From NCBI RefSeq assembly GCF_000527135.1, contig NZ_AZUP01000001.1:3038001-3102000 (forward strand): a DNA stretch of 64,000 nucleotides, read 5' to 3'. The position numbers were made by a program, and so were the translations under genes. Positions within the stretch are counted from its first letter, which is position 1. Each line of letters starts with the position of its first letter. Below, one piece after another: positions 1 through 7,991 of this stretch. The stretch comes from Methyloversatilis discipulorum. Its GTDB lineage: Bacteria > Pseudomonadota > Gammaproteobacteria > Burkholderiales > Rhodocyclaceae. Below the pieces are notes generated by a model that did no database searches, was not told the DNA's origin, and saw only the letters and a list, made by a program, of their open reading frames with translations.

Positions 1-5
1 GCAAT

Positions 6-32
6 ATCGCGCCAACCGGGATATGGCGCGAT
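6..32 (-). terminator. hairpin after hoxC
   Basis: A perfect 9-bp inverted repeat (6-14 and 24-32) with a 9-base loop begins about 30 bases past the hoxC stop. It has no clear T run, so an intrinsic terminator is not certain. It would suit the end of the long hydrogenase transcript, and it argues against a hoxJ gene directly following hoxC as in Cupriavidus necator. Confidence 0.45.
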
Positions 33-60
33 TCGATACGCGCCGCTTGCCGCCAACGAC

Positions 61-1512
61 TCAGTGCACCGTACACACCATGCACGGATCGAAAGACCGC
101 ACGATGTGCTGCACCGCCACCGGCGTCGTTTCGCCCTCGCGCACCGGCGCGCCTTCGAGTGCCGACTCCAGCGCGCCGGGGCGGCCGGCGGCGTCGCGTG
201 GCGAGAAGTTCCAGGTGGTGGGCGCGACGATCTGGTAGTTGGCGATGCGGCCATCGCGCACCGAAATCCAGTGACCCAGACTGCCGCGCGCCGCTTCGCC
301 GAGGCCGGCGCCGCTGCCTTCGTCCGGCAACCGGCCCGGCGTGCAGAAGGGTTCGCCCGGCCGCACGGCGCGCAGCCAGTCTTCCATCATGAGCACGACG
401 CGCGCGAGTTCGAGCAGGCGGGCGACGACGCGGGTGTAGACCGTGCCGCCGTAACGGCCGACCAGATCGACGATGAGCCGATGGCCGCTCGCCAGCTGGC
501 GCGCGATGGCGCCGGTTTCGACCACCTCGCCGGCCAGCCGCGGCGCCTTGTTCCAGGTGTAGGCGCCCGCCTTGTCCGGTTCCGGCCGCGTGACGCCGCT
601 GCGCGGATGCTGCGGGCCGCCGGCATCGCTCAGCCAGGCGTGCGTGGCGTCTTCGCGGATGGCGGCCGGGTCGAGCGGCGACAGCGCGCCGGCGTGCCAG
701 ACGCCTGCGCCCAGCGCGGTGCCGCCCTCAGGCTGCGGGTAGGCGCCGTAGCTGAGGAAGCGGCCGGAGCCAACCCCGAGCGTGGCCAGCGTCGCGTCGC
801 GGGCGACGGTCAGGAAGAAGTGCAGGTCGCCGTTCAGCGGGTCGGCGGCGTGCCAGGCGTCGAGCGCGGCTTCCGAATCGAGCGCGGCCACCTGTTCCAG
901 CGGCGCGGCATAGGTGTGGGTTTCGAGGAAGCGGCGGAATTCGCGCACGCGGGCCAGCAGGCGCACGCGTTCGGCGGCGTCGATGGCGCGCGTCGAGCCA
1001 CCGGGGTCGATGCTCTGCGTGTGCGGCCACTTGCCGGCCAACGTGCCGAGCAGCGTGAACCAGCGCTGGCGCGCGGCGATCGCGGCGCGTACCCGTTCGC
1101 CGGTCTGCGGCGTGAAGCGGCGCACCGCCTCGGCATGCCAGGGCCGGCTGGCGTACACCGGGCGCACGAAATCCGGCATGAAGAACAGGTAGAAGTGGGT
1201 CAGGTGATCGGCCAGATTTTCGGTGGCGAGAATCACATTGGTGACGTGCTGGCCGTTGGCCGGCATCGTGATGCCGCCGAGATCGGCCAGCGCACGCGCG
1301 GCCGCCACCGACTGCGACACCGAACAGATGCCGCAGATGCGCGGCACATACACCAGCGCGTCATGCGGCTCGCGCCCGCGCAGGATCTGCTCGAAGCCGC
1401 GGTACATCGGCGCATTGACGTGCGCCGATGCGACGCGACCGTCGGCGACGTCCAGCGTCACTTCGAGATCGCCCTCGACGCGGTTGAAGGGGCCGACGAG
1501 GAGGCGGGTCAT
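61..1512 (-). CDS. hoxC: regulatory (H2-sensing) NiFe hydrogenase large subunit HoxC/HupV
   Basis: The 483-residue protein carries both NiFe-site cysteine pairs: RICGIC at residues 58-63 and DPCMVC near the C-terminus. It ends exactly at the histidine of DPCMVCTVH, with no cleavable C-terminal tail. Catalytic large subunits have such a tail and regulatory ones (HoxC, HupV) lack it, so the ending identifies this as the H2 sensor rather than an energy-converting enzyme. With HoxB it would sense hydrogen in the cytoplasm and control a HupT/HoxJ kinase that acts on HoxA. It is the last gene of the minus-strand hydrogenase train and is separated from hoxB by a small membrane-protein gene. Confidence 0.93.
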   Translation of the reverse strand: MTRLLVGPFNRVEGDLEVTLDVADGRVASAHVNAPMYRGFEQILRGREPHDALVYVPRICGICSVSQSVAAARALADLGGITMPANGQHVTNVILATENLADHLTHFYLFFMPDFVRPVYASRPWHAEAVRRFTPQTGERVRAAIAARQRWFTLLGTLAGKWPHTQSIDPGGSTRAIDAAERVRLLARVREFRRFLETHTYAAPLEQVAALDSEAALDAWHAADPLNGDLHFFLTVARDATLATLGVGSGRFLSYGAYPQPEGGTALGAGVWHAGALSPLDPAAIREDATHAWLSDAGGPQHPRSGVTRPEPDKAGAYTWNKAPRLAGEVVETGAIARQLASGHRLIVDLVGRYGGTVYTRVVARLLELARVVLMMEDWLRAVRPGEPFCTPGRLPDEGSGAGLGEAARGSLGHWISVRDGRIANYQIVAPTTWNFSPRDAAGRPGALESALEGAPVREGETTPVAVQHIVRSFDPCMVCTVH

Positions 1513-1525
1513 GCGTAAGCCCCTT

Positions 1526-1927
1526 TCACAGCTTGCCCTCAGTAGACCTATTTAATCGGTCGACTGCGATTCTGCGGTGACGGCGATATGGGAAGTACAG
1601 CAAGAGCACGAACAGACCGGCAAGACCGAATGCTCCAAGAGCGCCCACGACTACAGAGTCCGCAACCCGATGAGAAGACATTTCTGGGGGGCCGAGTCTA
1701 GCCACGAACTGCGCCGTGAATGCCGAAAAGAGGAGCAATGCACCGAACACAAAATCTGATTTCTGTTGCGCCAATTCGACCGCGATTAGTTCGCCCTTGC
1801 CCCACATACGTGTTGCAATCGACTCAAGGGTGGAGTCCTTCAAGTGAAGGACTCCAACACAGAAAAAAGCGCTGCTAAACAATCCGAGTGAAGCAGCGAA
1901 AAGCTCGATGGCTACCGCAACATTCAT
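1526..1927 (-). CDS. small three-helix membrane protein inside the hoxBC pair, unknown function
   Basis: The predicted protein has 133 residues with three hydrophobic stretches at about 3-27, 57-78 and 88-113 and a basic C-terminal tail. I recognise no family. It starts 10 bases after the hoxB stop with a purine-rich ribosome-binding site overlapping that stop region, and ends 13 bases before hoxC, so it is very likely cotranscribed and translationally coupled. The gene looks visibly less GC-rich than hoxB and hoxC, which hints at later insertion. Regulatory hydrogenases are normally soluble HoxBC complexes with adjacent hoxB and hoxC, so the position is unusual. It may tether or modulate the sensor, or be an unrelated insertion; the sequence does not decide. 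Confidence 0.7.
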   Translation of the reverse strand: MNVAVAIELFAASLGLFSSAFFCVGVLHLKDSTLESIATRMWGKGELIAVELAQQKSDFVFGALLLFSAFTAQFVARLGPPEMSSHRVADSVVVGALGAFGLAGLFVLLLYFPYRRHRRIAVDRLNRSTEGKL

Positions 1928-1937
1928 CTTCTCACCG

Positions 1938-2933
1938 TCACTTCAACCTCGTCCGTCTCGCCACCGGCGGCACCACCACGTGGTCGGACACCGCGTTCAC
2001 CTTCACCCGCTTGGGCGTCGCCGACTTCGACAGTGAGGCCAGCGCGACGAACCAGGCCTTGGGCATGTCGGTCGGCAGGCCGATCGGGATGCCGGCGAGC
2101 TTGGGTGTGGCGTGGAAGGGGTGGCCCGGTTCCTGGAAGCCGGGTTCGGTGCAGCTGATGCAGGCGTAGCCGCCGCGGGTGCAGGAGCCCTCGCCGTTCC
2201 ACGGCCGGGTGTTGCAGTCGGCGTGCGCCTGCGTGCCCTTGCAGCCCATGTGTTCCATCATGCAGCCGAGGTCGGAGGGCTTTTCGGCGCTGGCCTTGAA
2301 TTCGTAGTACTCGTTGCGCGTGCAGCCGTGGTGCACCAGCTGGTCGGCGTAGAAGCGCGGCCGGCCCAGCGTGTCGAGGTCGGCTTCGGTGAAGCCGTCG
2401 GCGGCCAGCGCCATCAGCGTGTCGAGCACCCAGCTCGGGTGGGTCGGACAGCCGGCGATATTGATCACCGGCAGGCCGCCACGAGCACGGAAGTCGCCGC
2501 CGAGCAGGCCGCCGCGCACGTCGTCCTCGTACTGCAGGCCGCAGGCGTCGGTCGGGTTGTCGCCGCCGGCGGTGACGCCGCCCCAGGCGGCGCAGCTGCC
2601 GATGGCGATCACGTGGCGCGCCTTCGCGGCGAGCTTGCGCACCCATTCGATCATCGGCAGACCGGTGCCGGCCATGATGTGGAACCGGCCCGTACCATTC
2701 GGCCCGCGCAGCAGCGAACCTTCGACGCACAGCGCGTCCAGCGGCAGATCGCCGTCGAGAATGCGGCCGAGCAGCGCGGTCACCTCAGTGCCGCTGTCCA
2801 GCGACAGCGACGGATGCCACAGCAGAGCTATGCCGGCGTCGCGCAGCTGACCGTGGAAATCGTCGGTGTCGGCGCACAGCAGCGACATGCTGCAGCCGCC
2901 GCAGCCGCCGGACTGCAACCAGAGCATGTTCAT
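1938..2933 (-). CDS. hoxB: regulatory hydrogenase small subunit HoxB/HupU
   Basis: This is the iron-sulfur small subunit of the H2 sensor, 331 residues. The N-terminus has the proximal-cluster motif with Cys11 and Cys14 directly after the start, and further conserved cysteines follow (GSCAAWG, GCPTHP, and a C-terminal set around GYACISC). There is no Tat signal peptide, as expected for the cytoplasmic regulatory type and unlike HoxK in this window. I chose the ATG at 2933 because the frame upstream is arginine-rich and unlike the family, and because this start overlaps the hoxW stop by four bases. HoxC is the partner subunit. Confidence 0.92.
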   Translation of the reverse strand: MNMLWLQSGGCGGCSMSLLCADTDDFHGQLRDAGIALLWHPSLSLDSGTEVTALLGRILDGDLPLDALCVEGSLLRGPNGTGRFHIMAGTGLPMIEWVRKLAAKARHVIAIGSCAAWGGVTAGGDNPTDACGLQYEDDVRGGLLGGDFRARGGLPVINIAGCPTHPSWVLDTLMALAADGFTEADLDTLGRPRFYADQLVHHGCTRNEYYEFKASAEKPSDLGCMMEHMGCKGTQAHADCNTRPWNGEGSCTRGGYACISCTEPGFQEPGHPFHATPKLAGIPIGLPTDMPKAWFVALASLSKSATPKRVKVNAVSDHVVVPPVARRTRLK

Positions 2934-3424
2934 GCATTTACTCCTTCGGTGTGCGCGCCGCGAGCGACGGCGTCGTGCAGCCATTCGCGCGCCCGGACGA
3001 GCGCCTGTTCGAGATCGGCCACGGCCTGCGCATCCGGCTGCTCGCCCAGTTCCCAGCGGCGGCCGCGGATGGCCAGTACATCACAGCGCGGCGGTTCGCG
3101 CTGCTGCAGATCGACGAATACCTGCAGCAGCGCTTCCGGCGACAGCGCGTGGCTGGTGATCCGGCGCTCGCGTTGCGGCTCGACCCTGCGCATCTGACAG
3201 GCGGCATCCAGCCCGCGCGCGGCGTCGACGAAGAGCACGCGTTCGCGGCCGACCAGATCGAGCGCGTGCTCGATCTGCAGTTGGTAGTCGCTGAGGCAGT
3301 CCACGCTGCCGGCGGGCAGGGCGCGCCCCGCATACGCCGCCAGCGCATCGACGAGCATCGGGCCCAGCGCGTCGTCGCCGCGGCTCGGGTTGCCCCAGCC
3401 CAGCACCAGCAGCGGCGCCGTCAT
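2930..3424 (-). CDS. hoxW: hydrogenase maturation protease HoxW
   Basis: The 164-residue protein belongs to the HyaD/HycI endopeptidase family. The N-terminal GWGNPSRGDDALG segment (residues 9-21) carries the conserved acidic residue that senses nickel in the precursor. These proteases remove the C-terminal tail of the large subunit after nickel insertion. Its place directly after hoxH, overlapping that gene by four bases, points to HoxH of the soluble enzyme as substrate. A second protease gene, hoxM, serves the membrane-bound enzyme elsewhere in the cluster. Confidence 0.88.
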   Translation of the reverse strand: MTAPLLVLGWGNPSRGDDALGPMLVDALAAYAGRALPAGSVDCLSDYQLQIEHALDLVGRERVLFVDAARGLDAACQMRRVEPQRERRITSHALSPEALLQVFVDLQQREPPRCDVLAIRGRRWELGEQPDAQAVADLEQALVRAREWLHDAVARGAHTEGVNA

Positions 3425-4941
3425 TGCGCCGCCTCGGCGTCGTGCGTCGGGCCGTCGCGCAGCAGTTCGCCGGTCGAGCTGCGCAGTACGTGGTCGAGCA
3501 CGCGGCCGTCGGCGGCGCGCAGGCTCACCGCCAGCGGCATCTGGCCGAGCGCGTGCGTGGCGCAGGACAGGCAGGGATCGTAGGCGCGCACCGCCACTTC
3601 GATGTGGTTGAGCAGACCTTCGGTAATCGTTTCGCCGTCGAGGTAGCGCAGCGCCACCGCGCGCACGGCCTCGTTCATCGCCTGATTGTTGTGCGTGGTC
3701 GACACGATCAGATTGCAGCGCGTGACCAGATCGTCGTCGCCGACTTCGTATTCGTGGATCAGCGTGCCGCGCGGCGCTTCGATGATGCCGACGCCCGAGT
3801 GCTGGCGCGTGCCCTCGGCCTGCAGCGGACCGCCGGTGATCAGTGGGTCGTCGAGCAGCGCGGCGACTGTCTCGACACCGTGCAGCAGTTCGATCATGCG
3901 CGCCCAGTGGGTGGCCAGCACCGCGTGCACCGGCCGGCCGCCGTGCGCGGCGACGAAGGCCTGGCGCGCCTCTTCGGCGCGCGGGGTCGGGATGAAATCG
4001 CAGTTCTGCACGCGCGCCAGCGGGCCGACGCGGTACCAGCCGTCATCGACGCCGAGGTCGCGGCGGTAGGGAAACTTCATATAGGTCCAGGGCTTGACCG
4101 CTTCAGCGATCAGTTCGCGGTAGCGCTGGTCGTCGAAGCCGTCGATGGCGATGCGGCCGTCGGCCTCGCGCAAGCGCAGCACGCCGTCGTACAGCTCCAT
4201 CGCGCCGTCGCGGCCGACCAGCGACATCATGGCCGCCGGCGTGTCGGCGAAGTCGGCGTAGCGCGCCGGCAGGCTTTCGTGCAGGCGGCGGGCCAGCGTC
4301 ACCGCGTCCTGCGCCCAGGCCAGCACCTGCGGCAGTTCGGCGCGCAGCGCGTCGCGTTCGGCCGGATCGACCGCGCGGTTCATGCCGCCGGGTATAGCGC
4401 CGGTGCCGTGAATGCGCTTGCCCGAGGTGATGCGGATCACCTCCTGCCCGAACTTGCGCAGCATGACGCCCTGACGCGCGGCGTCCGGGAAGGCGGCGGC
4501 CACGCCGACGATGTTGCGGCGGTCGACCTCGGCGTCGAAGCCGAACAGCAGGTCGGGCGAGGCGAGGTGGAAGAAGTGCAGCGCGTGACTCTGCACGATC
4601 TGGCCGTAGTGCATGAGCCGGCGGATGCGGTCGGCCGCTGGCGGCACCGGCCAGCCGCCGACCACGCGGTCGAACGCCTTCGACGCGGCCAGATGGTGCG
4701 ACACCGGGCAGATGCCGCACAGCCGCTGCACCATGACCGGCACTTCCCAGTAGGGCCGGCCTTCGATGAATTTCTCGAAGCCGCGGAATTCGACGATGTG
4801 CAGCCGCGCCTGGCGCACGCGATTGTCGTCGTCGAGCAGCAGCGTCACCTTGCCGTGGCCCTCGACGCGCGACAGCGGGTCGATCGCGATGCGACGCAAT
4901 CCTTTGGAGTCTGCAGCGGTTTCGAGCGGGCGCGTATCCAT
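3421..4941 (-). CDS. hoxH: NAD-reducing hydrogenase large subunit HoxH
   Basis: This is the NiFe catalytic subunit of the soluble NAD-linked hydrogenase, 506 residues. It has RLCGIC (residues 73-78) and DPCLSC near residue 455, followed by ATH and then a 43-residue tail that HoxW should cleave after the histidine. The tail separates it from HoxC, which has none. It forms the hydrogenase module with HoxY and passes electrons to the HoxFU diaphorase to make NADH, for example for carbon fixation. The gene follows hoxY with a four-base gap. Confidence 0.95.
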   Translation of the reverse strand: MDTRPLETAADSKGLRRIAIDPLSRVEGHGKVTLLLDDDNRVRQARLHIVEFRGFEKFIEGRPYWEVPVMVQRLCGICPVSHHLAASKAFDRVVGGWPVPPAADRIRRLMHYGQIVQSHALHFFHLASPDLLFGFDAEVDRRNIVGVAAAFPDAARQGVMLRKFGQEVIRITSGKRIHGTGAIPGGMNRAVDPAERDALRAELPQVLAWAQDAVTLARRLHESLPARYADFADTPAAMMSLVGRDGAMELYDGVLRLREADGRIAIDGFDDQRYRELIAEAVKPWTYMKFPYRRDLGVDDGWYRVGPLARVQNCDFIPTPRAEEARQAFVAAHGGRPVHAVLATHWARMIELLHGVETVAALLDDPLITGGPLQAEGTRQHSGVGIIEAPRGTLIHEYEVGDDDLVTRCNLIVSTTHNNQAMNEAVRAVALRYLDGETITEGLLNHIEVAVRAYDPCLSCATHALGQMPLAVSLRAADGRVLDHVLRSSTGELLRDGPTHDAEAAQ

Positions 4942-4945
4942 GGCT

Positions 4946-5488
4946 TCAGTCGTAGCGGATCAGACCGGGCGCTGGCACCGGCGTGCGGCCGGCCATCAGG
5001 TCCTGCAGCAGTTGCCAGAAGGCGTCGGCCGGCGGCGGGCAGCCGGGCAGCGCGTGGTCGATGCGCACCACCTCGTGTATCGGCAGCACGCGGTTCAGCG
5101 GCAGCGGAAGTTCCGGGTCGTCAGGCACCCGACCATACACCGACTGCATGATGTCGCCGACGTCCAGATGATTGCGCAGCGCCGGCAGGCCGCCGGTGAT
5201 GGCGCAGGCGCCGACCGCCACCAGCACGGTGCAGCGGGCGCGGAAGGCACGCAGCACCTCGACGTTCTCGGCGTTGCACAGGCCGCCTTCGACCAGGCCG
5301 ATGTCGCATCGGTCGTGCTCGCCGACGGTCTTGATGTCGGTCAGCGGCGAGCGGTCGAAGTCGACCCGCTCGACCAGATCGAACAGCCGCTCGTCGATGT
5401 CGAGCAGCGACATGTGGCAGCCGAAACAGCCCGCCAGCGACACGGTGGCGACGCGCAGCTTGCGCGGCGACGGGGAGCTCGCGTTCAT
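4946..5488 (-). CDS. hoxY: NAD-reducing hydrogenase small subunit HoxY
   Basis: The protein is 180 residues long, shorter than HoxB and HoxK because HoxY subunits carry only the proximal 4Fe-4S cluster. Ligand candidates are Cys21 and Cys24 in AGCFGCHMS, the cysteine in VGACAITGG, and the one in LPGCPPP. No signal peptide is present, which agrees with a cytoplasmic enzyme. The start overlaps the hoxU stop by four bases. It links the HoxH active site to HoxU. Confidence 0.94.
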   Translation of the reverse strand: MNASSPSPRKLRVATVSLAGCFGCHMSLLDIDERLFDLVERVDFDRSPLTDIKTVGEHDRCDIGLVEGGLCNAENVEVLRAFRARCTVLVAVGACAITGGLPALRNHLDVGDIMQSVYGRVPDDPELPLPLNRVLPIHEVVRIDHALPGCPPPADAFWQLLQDLMAGRTPVPAPGLIRYD

Positions 5489-6177
5489 CCGCGCGTGTCC
5501 TCTGTGTCGAAGCGGCGCTGGCCGATCGGCACCGCGAAGCCGACCCGCTTGGGCAGCAGTGCGCCGACCGGGCAGATGTGGGCGGCGCGGTCGTCCACCG
5601 ACAGCGCGCTGTCGCCGAGGCGGCCGCTCGGGCTGTCGATCAGCAGCCGGGTGGCGATGCCGTGGCCGCCGATGGCGAACACCCGCTTGCCGTCGATCTC
5701 GTCGCTGGCGCGCACGCAGAGCTGGCACAGGATGCAGCGGTTCGGTTCGAACAGCACGTCCGGGTGGCTGGCATCGACCGGACGCTCCGGGTTCAGCACC
5801 TCGAAGTTCAGGTCGGTCATGCCGGCGCGTTCAGCCTGAACCTGCAGCAGGCAGTTGCCGCTCTTTTCGCAGCCGGGGCAGAAGTGATTGCCCTCGACGA
5901 ACAGCATCTGCAAGAGCCGCAGCCGCTGCGTAGCCAGCGACGGCGTGCGGCACTCGACCTTCTGGCCGGCCACCGCCGGCGTCACGCAGGCGGCCACCGG
6001 GCGGCCTTCGGCCAGCACGGTGCACAGCCGGCACGACGCGCTGCCGGACACCTCTTCGCTCCAGCACAGGTGCGGAATGTCCAGCCCGGCGCGCGCGGCG
6101 GCGCTCAGTATCGTGTCGCCCGGCTGCAGCGCGACCGGCTGGCCGTCGAGGTCGAAGGTCGGATCGACAGCGCTCAT
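5485..6177 (-). CDS. hoxU: NAD-reducing hydrogenase diaphorase subunit HoxU
   Basis: The 230-residue ferredoxin-like subunit resembles the N-terminus of NuoG. It holds a 2Fe-2S set (Cys38, Cys49, Cys52, Cys64), a His-x-Cys3 set (CPGCEKSGNC at residues 100-109), and a 4Fe-4S set (Cys148, 151, 154 with Cys202 in ICPVG). It carries electrons between HoxY and HoxF. The start at 6177 overlaps the end of hoxF by four bases, and the protein length matches the family. Confidence 0.94.
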   Translation of the reverse strand: MSAVDPTFDLDGQPVALQPGDTILSAAARAGLDIPHLCWSEEVSGSASCRLCTVLAEGRPVAACVTPAVAGQKVECRTPSLATQRLRLLQMLFVEGNHFCPGCEKSGNCLLQVQAERAGMTDLNFEVLNPERPVDASHPDVLFEPNRCILCQLCVRASDEIDGKRVFAIGGHGIATRLLIDSPSGRLGDSALSVDDRAAHICPVGALLPKRVGFAVPIGQRRFDTEDTRG

Positions 6178-7991
6178 GCCGGCGTGTCCGTGTGCAGATG
6201 CGCGCCGGCGTCGCTGCGGCCGGTGGCGCGGCGCGCCGACGACAGTTCGGCGTCGAGGTCGACATCCGGCTGGAACTGCGGCGCGGTCGCGCGCTGCGCG
6301 TAGGCGGCGCCGAAATGACGCATCGTGTCGCGCAGCGGATTGCAGGCCGAGGCGCCGAGGCCGCAGTGGGTGCCGCTGTGCAGCACCGTATCGAGATCGT
6401 GCAGGCGGTCGATGTCGAAGGCGGACGCGCTGCCGGCGCCGCGCGCGTGCGCCAGCTTGTCCAGCCGACGCACCACCAGTTCGGTGCCGACGCGACAGGG
6501 CGTGCACAGGCCGCAGCTCTCGTGCGCGAAGAAGCGGGCGAAGTGGCGCGCCACCTCGAACAGGTCGCGCGTGCGGTCGAACACCATGAAGGCGCCGGCG
6601 CTCGGCACGTCCTCGAAGGCGATGGCGCGGCCCGCTTCCGACGCCGGCACGCAGGCGCCGGACGGCCCGCCGACCTGCACCGCCTGCACGTCGCGCGCGC
6701 CGCAATCGGCCAGGATCTGCGCGATGGGCGTGCCCAGCGGATATTCGTACAGGCCGGGTCGCGCGCAGTCGCCGGACACCGAGTGGATCTTGGTGCCGGT
6801 CGATTGCGTGGTGCCGATGCCGGCCCACCAGGCGCCGCCGCGGCGGGCGATGTGGGCGACCGCGCAGAAGGTTTCGACGTTGTTCACCACGGTCGGTCGG
6901 CCGAGGTAGCCAGCCTGCACCGGAAAGGGCGGGCGGATGCGCGGCGTGCCGCGCTTGCCCTCGAGCGATTCGATCAGCGCCGATTCCTCGCCGCAGACAT
7001 AGGCGCCGGCGCCCAGATGGATGGCGATGTCGAAACCGAAGCCGGCGACGCCGCCCACGTCACGGCCGAGCAGGCCCTGCGCGCGGCGGCGCGCGAGCAC
7101 CTGTTCGAGCTGCGGCAGCAGGAAACGGTATTCGCCACGCAGATACAGAAAGCCCTGCTGCGCGCCGACCGCGCGCGCCGCCACCGTCATGCCGTCGAAC
7201 ACGGCGTCGGCGTGACTCGCCAGCAGCACGCGGTCCTTGAAGGTGCCGGGCTCGCCCTCGTCGGCGTTACAGACGACGACGCGCAGGTCGCCTGCCGCGT
7301 CGCGACAGGCCTGCCACTTGCGCGCGGTCGGGAAGCCCGCGCCGCCGCGGCCGCGCAGGCCGGATGTCGCCACCTCGTCGAGCAGGGCCTGCGGCGACTG
7401 CGCGAGCACCGCCGGCAAGGCGGGCGTGTCGGCGGCCAGGCCGCTCAGCAGCACGTCGGCGCGCTGCACACCGTCGATCACGTCGAACCACGCCGCCGGC
7501 CACTGTTCCACCGGCGTGTCGGCGAGCAGCAGATCGGCGAGCGCATCGACGCGCGCTGCGTCCAGTCGCGTGACGACCGGGTGGTGATTGACCAGCAGCG
7601 CCGGCCCCTGATCGCACAGTCCGGTACAGGAACAGCGGTCGACACTGAAGCGGCCCTGCGCGTCGACCTCGCCCGGTGCGACGCCGAGGCGTGCGCACAG
7701 CTGCGCCAGCAGCGTTTCGCTGCCCAGCATGCGGTCGGTGATGTTGTCGGAGAACAGCACTCGCGTGCGGCCGACCGGACGGGTGTGAAAGAAGCGGTAG
7801 AAGCCGGCCACGCCTTCGACGTGGGCCAGCGTCAGACCGAGTGCGGCGGCGATGTGGGCGAGCAGCGGGCGCGGCAGCCAGTGGGTGAGCGCCTGCGTTT
7901 CGCGCAGGATCTGCACCAGCGCGTGCGGATCGCGCTGCCAGCGGCCGAGCACCGCATCGACCCCACCCGCGACTGTCGCAGCATCGACCAT
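6174..7991 (-). CDS. hoxF: NAD-reducing hydrogenase diaphorase subunit HoxF
   Basis: The 605-residue subunit has an N-terminal NuoE-like region (about 1-170), with CSCTGLC for a 2Fe-2S cluster, fused to a NuoF-like region. The latter has an FMN glycine motif (RGRGGAGFP), an NAD-binding stretch (GAGAYVCGEE), and a 4Fe-4S set (CGLCTPC plus a later cysteine in HCGLG). It reduces NAD+ with electrons from H2. It overlaps the hoxA stop by one base, so the soluble hydrogenase genes are transcribed from within the larger train. Confidence 0.95.
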   Translation of the reverse strand: MVDAATVAGGVDAVLGRWQRDPHALVQILRETQALTHWLPRPLLAHIAAALGLTLAHVEGVAGFYRFFHTRPVGRTRVLFSDNITDRMLGSETLLAQLCARLGVAPGEVDAQGRFSVDRCSCTGLCDQGPALLVNHHPVVTRLDAARVDALADLLLADTPVEQWPAAWFDVIDGVQRADVLLSGLAADTPALPAVLAQSPQALLDEVATSGLRGRGGAGFPTARKWQACRDAAGDLRVVVCNADEGEPGTFKDRVLLASHADAVFDGMTVAARAVGAQQGFLYLRGEYRFLLPQLEQVLARRRAQGLLGRDVGGVAGFGFDIAIHLGAGAYVCGEESALIESLEGKRGTPRIRPPFPVQAGYLGRPTVVNNVETFCAVAHIARRGGAWWAGIGTTQSTGTKIHSVSGDCARPGLYEYPLGTPIAQILADCGARDVQAVQVGGPSGACVPASEAGRAIAFEDVPSAGAFMVFDRTRDLFEVARHFARFFAHESCGLCTPCRVGTELVVRRLDKLAHARGAGSASAFDIDRLHDLDTVLHSGTHCGLGASACNPLRDTMRHFGAAYAQRATAPQFQPDVDLDAELSSARRATGRSDAGAHLHTDTPA

